Below, piece after piece: positions 58,851 through 64,000 of a stretch of DNA of 64,000 nucleotides. The position numbers and the translations under genes were made by a program. This DNA is from an unidentified eubacterium SCB49 (GTDB taxonomy: Bacteria > Bacteroidota > Bacteroidia > Flavobacteriales > Flavobacteriaceae): assembly GCA_000170815.1 (NCBI GenBank), contig ABCO01000001.1, positions 372,001 through 436,000 of the forward strand, written 5' to 3'. Every line of letters begins with the position of its first letter. Within the stretch, counting starts at the first letter, position 1. The notes under the pieces were generated by a model, which was given only the letters and a program-made list of their open reading frames with translations, had not been told where the DNA came from and made no database searches.

Positions 58851-60227
58851 ATGGCTAAAACAAAAACATCTTTTTTCTGTCAAAACTGTGGAGCTTCTTT
58901 TGCAAAATGGCAAGGACAATGTACTTCGTGTAAAGAGTGGAATACCATTGCAGAGGAGGTAATCCAAAAAGCAGAAAAGGTTACTTGGGAAGTAGGCGAA
59001 GCAAAGAAAGCGGTTTCAGGTAGAAGCCGTGTTGCAAAACCACTTAGAGTTTCAGAAATCAATACAACAGCAGAGGCTAGAATGGACACGCTTAACGGAG
59101 AGCTTAATCGTGTGCTTGGTGGTGGTTTAGTGCCAGGGAGTTTGACTCTTTTAGGTGGAGAACCTGGTATTGGAAAAAGCACGCTGATGTTGCAGATTGC
59201 CTTACAACTGCCTTATAAAACACTCTATGTTTCTGGTGAAGAAAGTGCGAGTCAGATAAAAATGCGTGCAGAGCGTATTCATCCAGAAAGTGAAAACTGT
59301 TACATATTAACCGAAACAAAAACACAAAATATTTTTCGAAATATTGCAGAGATGGAACCGGATATTGTCGTGATAGATTCTATACAAACCCTACATACAG
59401 ATTATATAGAGAGTAGCGCAGGGAGTATTTCGCAAATAAGAGAAACCACAACAGAGCTTATTAAGTTTGCAAAAGAAACTGCCACTCCTGTTATACTTAT
59501 TGGGCATATTACAAAAGATGGAAATATTGCTGGACCAAAAATTTTAGAGCACATGGTAGATACGGTACTTCAGTTTGAAGGCGATCGAAATCATATTTAC
59601 AGAATATTACGTGCAAATAAAAATCGTTTTGGGAGTACTAATGAGTTGGGTATTTATGAAATGCAAGGGAGTGGCTTACGAGAAGTAAGTAACCCTTCAG
59701 AAATATTGATTTCTAAAAATGAAGAAGAGTTAAGTGGTACGGCTATTTCTGCAACACTAGAGGGAATGCGTCCCTTGATGATAGAAATACAAGCCTTAGT
59801 TTCTACGGCTGTTTACGGAACGCCACAACGAAGTGCGACAGGATACAATGCAAAGCGCTTAAATATGATTCTTGCGGTTTTAGAAAAACGTGCTGGATTT
59901 AAACTAGGAGCAAAAGATGTTTTTTTAAATGTTACTGGTGGTCTGTCTGTAGATGATCCAGCTATAGATCTTGCAGTTGTTGCGGCGGTATTGTCTAGTA
60001 ATGTGGATATCGTGATAGATAAGCGTATGTGTTTTGCTGCCGAAGTAGGTCTTGCAGGTGAGGTGCGACCTGTAACACGTGTAGATCAGAGAATATTAGA
60101 GGCAGAAAAGCTAGGTTTCGAAACAATTATCATCTCTAAATACTGTAAGCTTCCAAAAGAGAATTATGGTATTCAAATAGTGAAATTAGGTAAAGTACAC
60201 GATGTGGTAAAACATTTATTTGGATAG
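58851..60227 (+). CDS. radA: DNA repair protein RadA
   Basis: Zinc finger FFCQNCGASFAKWQGQCTSCKEWNT; Walker A GGEPGIGKST; KNRFG motif. Confidence 0.97.
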   Translation: MAKTKTSFFCQNCGASFAKWQGQCTSCKEWNTIAEEVIQKAEKVTWEVGEAKKAVSGRSRVAKPLRVSEINTTAEARMDTLNGELNRVLGGGLVPGSLTLLGGEPGIGKSTLMLQIALQLPYKTLYVSGEESASQIKMRAERIHPESENCYILTETKTQNIFRNIAEMEPDIVVIDSIQTLHTDYIESSAGSISQIRETTTELIKFAKETATPVILIGHITKDGNIAGPKILEHMVDTVLQFEGDRNHIYRILRANKNRFGSTNELGIYEMQGSGLREVSNPSEILISKNEEELSGTAISATLEGMRPLMIEIQALVSTAVYGTPQRSATGYNAKRLNMILAVLEKRAGFKLGAKDVFLNVTGGLSVDDPAIDLAVVAAVLSSNVDIVIDKRMCFAAEVGLAGEVRPVTRVDQRILEAEKLGFETIIISKYCKLPKENYGIQIVKLGKVHDVVKHLFG

Positions 60228-60337
60228 TTTATTTGTTGCTTTTTTTAGCATTATTCTGTATATTTACGGCAGTTCGAGATTTTATTTTTTTTCGAATTTT
60301 CTCTCATAAATAGGTCCTTAAGGTAAGGGGTTTAAGT

Positions 60338-61228
60338 ATAAATTATAAAAAAAAGCAGAACGATATCATAGTCTCAATTAAACGAAACGCCAAGAATTTA
60401 ATATTAATAATAATAGGAATTTTTTCTGCCTCTTTTGGTTTTAAAGGATTTCTTCTTACTAATGATTTTATAGATGGTGGAGCTTTAGGAATTTCTTTGC
60501 TAGTAGCAGCAATCACAGATATCCCACTGTATTTATTAATTATAGGGGTTAACTTACCGTTTATTTTTCTTGGTTATAAAATTATGGGAAGGCGATTTGC
60601 CTTAAAAACAGCACTTGCCATTGTAGGGCTTTCTATATGTGTGGCTGTAGTGCCTTTTCCTAATGTTACAGATGATGATTTGTTGGTGGCTATTTTTGGT
60701 GGTTTCTTTTTAGGTGCGGGTATTGGTTTAGCTATTAGAGGTGGCGCGGTAATAGATGGAACAGAAATTCTGGCAATCTATTTAAGTCGGAAATTTTCGA
60801 CCACAATAGGTGATATTATTATACTAATAAATGTAGTTATATTTTCTTTTGCAGCTTATTTGTTGTCTATCGAGATTGCACTATACTCGATGATTGCTTA
60901 CATATCGGCTTCAAAAACTTTAGATTTTATTATTGAAGGTATCGAAGAGTATATGGGTATTACCATTATTTCTTCACAGAGCGATCGCATTAAAGAAATG
61001 ATTGTTCAAAAACTAGGTCGTGGCGTTACTATTTATAAGGGGCAGGGCGGTTATTCAGAAAACGGGAAGTCTAGGGATATCGATATTGTATATACCGTAA
61101 TTACCAGATTAGAATTAAATAAGCTCAATACCGAAATTGAGCTGATAGAGCCTAATGCTTTTATAATAATGAATAGTATTAAAGATATTAAAGGAGGAAT
61201 GATTAAAAAGCGTCCTCTTAAAGATTAA
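60338..61228 (+). CDS. YitT-family membrane protein (DUF161/DUF2179); start codon apparently ATA
   Basis: ORF track starts at TTG 60497, but the same frame continues upstream as INYKKKQNDIIVSIKRNAKNLILIIIGIFSASFGFKGFLLTNDFIDGGALGISL; in-frame stop TAG at 60311; no ATG/GTG/TTG between. Confidence 0.8.
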   Translation: MNYKKKQNDIIVSIKRNAKNLILIIIGIFSASFGFKGFLLTNDFIDGGALGISLLVAAITDIPLYLLIIGVNLPFIFLGYKIMGRRFALKTALAIVGLSICVAVVPFPNVTDDDLLVAIFGGFFLGAGIGLAIRGGAVIDGTEILAIYLSRKFSTTIGDIIILINVVIFSFAAYLLSIEIALYSMIAYISASKTLDFIIEGIEEYMGITIISSQSDRIKEMIVQKLGRGVTIYKGQGGYSENGKSRDIDIVYTVITRLELNKLNTEIELIEPNAFIIMNSIKDIKGGMIKKRPLKD

Positions 61229-61326
61229 GATAGTGTTAGGGTGTTAAAATATTGTAGGCTAGTCTTTTATGATTTTTTCTAGAATAAGATTTAAAAGTGA
61301 TTATTTGTTAAAACCACATCAGAAGA

Positions 61327-63117
61327 ATGCGTTACAAAATTTTTATCCTTTTTTTATTTAGTGTTTACTCCCTAGGCTATGCACAAGCCGATTTTAATAA
61401 GAATCAGCTTGATAAAAAACTAGAAGCTCTTCGAGAAGCGACTAAAACAGTTGGTTTTTCTGTGGCAGTAGTGCAAGGTGATGAGGTGATTTATGCAAAA
61501 GGTTTTGGTTATAGGGATCTTGAAAATAAAATAAAAGCAGATGAAAATACGTCTTACCCTATTGGTTCTTCGTCAAAAGCGTTTACAGTCGCTTTGTTAG
61601 GAATAATGGAAGAAGAAAAAGAGCTTAAGTTTACAGACAGTCCTAAAAAATACATTCCAGAATTAGAGTTCTATAATGACGAATTAAATACACAAGTTAC
61701 CATTTTAGATATGGTGGGTCATCGCACTGGGATGCCTAGACATGATTTTTCTTGGTATTTATTTCCTACAGAAAATAAAGATAGTCTGTTAGCACGTGTA
61801 AAGTATCATGAGCCTTTTACTGGAATTAGAGAGCAATGGTATTACAATAACTTTATGTATTTAGCTCAAGGCGTTATTGCTGAAAAGTTGACAGGAAAAA
61901 GCTGGGAAGAGAACATTAAAGAGCGTTTTTTTAAACCCTTAAATATGAGTACGTCTACTATTAGTATAGGCGATTTACAGAAGCATTCAAACATATCTAA
62001 AGGGTATGTGTTAGATAATTTTACAACAAATACGCTAACACCTTATTATAATATAGCTGCGGTAAGCCCAGCTGGTAGTATTAATAGTAGTGTTGTAGAA
62101 ATGTCAAACTGGTTGCGTATTTGGTTTAACGAAGGGAAACTTAATGATACGCAAGTATTACCTAAAAGTTATATAACAAAAGCAGTCAATCCACTAATGA
62201 TGGTGGGTAAAGGTATTTCAGATCCGCAATTTCCAGACCAACACTTAAATAGTTATGGATATGCTTGGTTTACTTCTTCGTATAAAGGTCATTACCGAAT
62301 GGAGCATGGTGGGAACATAGATGGTTTTACGGCTAACGTTGCGTTGTTTCCTACAGATAAAATAGGAATCGTGGTATTAGCAAATCAAGATGGGTCTTTA
62401 TTACCTACCTTGGTAAGAAATACTATTGCAGATGAAATTTTAACACTTGATAAAACGGACTGGAAAACGTATTACGATGATAAAATTAATAAAGTTATCG
62501 AGCAGCAATCTAAAACTAAAAAAGATCAAGCGGCTAGTAAAGTTTTAAATACAACACCTTCACATAGTTTAGTTGAGTATACGGGTGTGTACAATAATCC
62601 TGGGTATGGAGACTTTAATGTAGAAGTTAAAAACGATTCACTTTGGGCAAACTTTACTAGAGAAAGAGCTCATTTAAAACACATGCATTATGATGTGTTT
62701 ATGCCGCATTTTGTTAAAAATGAAATAATAGAAGAGACGCCTTCAATGGGGTTTAATGTTAATTTTCAAACCAATGCTTTAGGTGATATTGCTTCTGCGG
62801 CTATTAAACTAGAGCCTACACTAGACCCTATTCTGTTTACTAGAAGCCCAGCAGTAGCTTTGGTGTCTTCAGAAAATTTAAAAAAATATGAAGGGAGTTA
62901 TGTTTTATCTGGAGCAGAATTAAAAGTGTCCTTAAAAAACGACCAGCTCACATTGTTGGTGCCTAATCAACCAGAATATACGCTGATTCCAACTTCGGAG
63001 AGTCAATTTATGATTAAGGGGTTAACGGGCTATAAAGCTAAGTTTGAAGAAAAAGAAGGGGTGTTAAATTTAATGCTAATACAGCCTAACGGAACTTTTT
63101 CTGCTATCAAAAAATAA
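61327..63117 (+). CDS. Serine hydrolase, class C beta-lactamase-like, with C-terminal DUF3471-like domain
   Basis: SSSKAFT (SxxK), WYYNNFMY (YxN), MEHGGNIDGF (KTG equivalent). Confidence 0.92.
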   Translation: MRYKIFILFLFSVYSLGYAQADFNKNQLDKKLEALREATKTVGFSVAVVQGDEVIYAKGFGYRDLENKIKADENTSYPIGSSSKAFTVALLGIMEEEKELKFTDSPKKYIPELEFYNDELNTQVTILDMVGHRTGMPRHDFSWYLFPTENKDSLLARVKYHEPFTGIREQWYYNNFMYLAQGVIAEKLTGKSWEENIKERFFKPLNMSTSTISIGDLQKHSNISKGYVLDNFTTNTLTPYYNIAAVSPAGSINSSVVEMSNWLRIWFNEGKLNDTQVLPKSYITKAVNPLMMVGKGISDPQFPDQHLNSYGYAWFTSSYKGHYRMEHGGNIDGFTANVALFPTDKIGIVVLANQDGSLLPTLVRNTIADEILTLDKTDWKTYYDDKINKVIEQQSKTKKDQAASKVLNTTPSHSLVEYTGVYNNPGYGDFNVEVKNDSLWANFTRERAHLKHMHYDVFMPHFVKNEIIEETPSMGFNVNFQTNALGDIASAAIKLEPTLDPILFTRSPAVALVSSENLKKYEGSYVLSGAELKVSLKNDQLTLLVPNQPEYTLIPTSESQFMIKGLTGYKAKFEEKEGVLNLMLIQPNGTFSAIKK

Positions 63118-63209
63118 AAATTCAAGTACGTTCAGCTTTAACTAAACAAACTAGGTGCTACTATTTTGAGATGTGTTATTGCGCTTGCTTACACTTTTGT
63201 AAAATTGCT

Positions 63210-64000
63210 TTAGGCAGCAGGATTAGGTATTTGTTCATGAACCGTTTGAATCTCTTTTAATATTTCTTCAGAAAGTTGAATGTCAATACTCCCTATATTT
63301 TCAGAAAGTTGATCGATAGAGGTTGCGCCTATGATGTTTGAAGTGACAAATGGACGGTCATTTACAAACGCAAGAGCCAATTGGGTTAGTGTTAGTCCGT
63401 ATTTATTTGCAATCTTGCTGTAGGCTTCAATCGCTTTTATTGAAGCTTTGTTAGCGTATCTTGAATAGGCAGGAAATAAAGATATTCTAGATTTTTCAGG
63501 CATTTTACCATTTTGGTATTTACCAGAAAGCATTCCAAAAGCTAGTGGTGAGTAAGGTAAATAACCTATGTTTTCCATGTGTAAAACTTCAGATAAAGCA
63601 ATTTCATCACGGCGTTGTAGTAAGTTATATGCATTCTGAATACTTACCATTTTTAGTTTGCCTTTACGGTGCTCTTCCATGTAACGCATAGCGCCAAAAG
63701 GGGTTTCATTGCTTAAACCAATATTTCTAACCTTTCCTTGCTTTACAAAACCTTCTAGTCGTTCAAGTATTTCTGAAATATTATCTTCCCATTTTGTATT
63801 TGGTTTATGGTTATAATCGCGTACTCCAAAAATATTCACAGCTCTTTCGGGCCAGTGTAGTTGATAAAGGTCTAAGTAATCTGTTTGTAGTCTTTTTAGG
63901 CTTTTGTGTAATGCGTCATCTAAAGAGGTGGCGCTAAAATCTAGATTCTCTCTAATGTCTTCAAAAATTCCGCGACCAGCACCCACTATTTTTGAGGCCA
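63210..64000 (-). CDS. Aldo/keto reductase, Tas-like (5' end off the window)
   Basis: LYQLHWPERAVNIFG; VRNIGLSNETPFGAMRYMEEH; frame stays open to the window edge (..ASKIVGAGRGIFEDIREN). Confidence 0.9.
   Translation of the reverse strand, partial: ASKIVGAGRGIFEDIRENLDFSATSLDDALHKSLKRLQTDYLDLYQLHWPERAVNIFGVRDYNHKPNTKWEDNISEILERLEGFVKQGKVRNIGLSNETPFGAMRYMEEHRKGKLKMVSIQNAYNLLQRRDEIALSEVLHMENIGYLPYSPLAFGMLSGKYQNGKMPEKSRISLFPAYSRYANKASIKAIEAYSKIANKYGLTLTQLALAFVNDRPFVTSNIIGATSIDQLSENIGSIDIQLSEEILKEIQTVHEQIPNPAA

Overview
AT-rich chromosomal window from a member of the Bacteroidota, most likely a marine Flavobacteriaceae. The grounds are type IX sorting tails, TAnnTTTG-type -7 promoter elements and the gene content. 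I recognise about 46 protein-coding genes, mostly housekeeping (dgt, dxs, tadA, aspS, asnS, rpoN, frr, pyrH, sucA/sucB, radA), one tRNA-Ser(GGA) and many intrinsic terminators. There is no prophage, IS element or CRISPR array. The most interesting part is the first ~8.5 kb. It holds a PiT-family phosphate transporter with a PhoU-like tail, a phosphate-selective-type porin, a MORN-like secreted protein, and a beta-helix lipoprotein plus TonB-dependent receptor pair. Four minus-strand promoter-like sites there share one architecture: a -7 element (CAAAnnnn on the + strand), exactly 21 nt, then GTTA(C/A)-type direct repeats with an 11-bp period. This suggests an uncharacterised Bacteroidota Pho-type regulon. 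One of the four sites has no ORF behind it. It is followed ~65 nt downstream by a minus-strand-specific terminator hairpin, implying a ~85-nt small RNA. That RNA contains a 14-nt perfect complement to the predicted leader of the adjacent porin mRNA. Other points: a TetR operator that fits over its own promoter, a YitT-family gene with ATA where ATG is expected, a T9SS protein with seven 122-aa repeats in exact 366-bp register, and a recurring intergenic motif RYTTCNGAAATWNTAAW.
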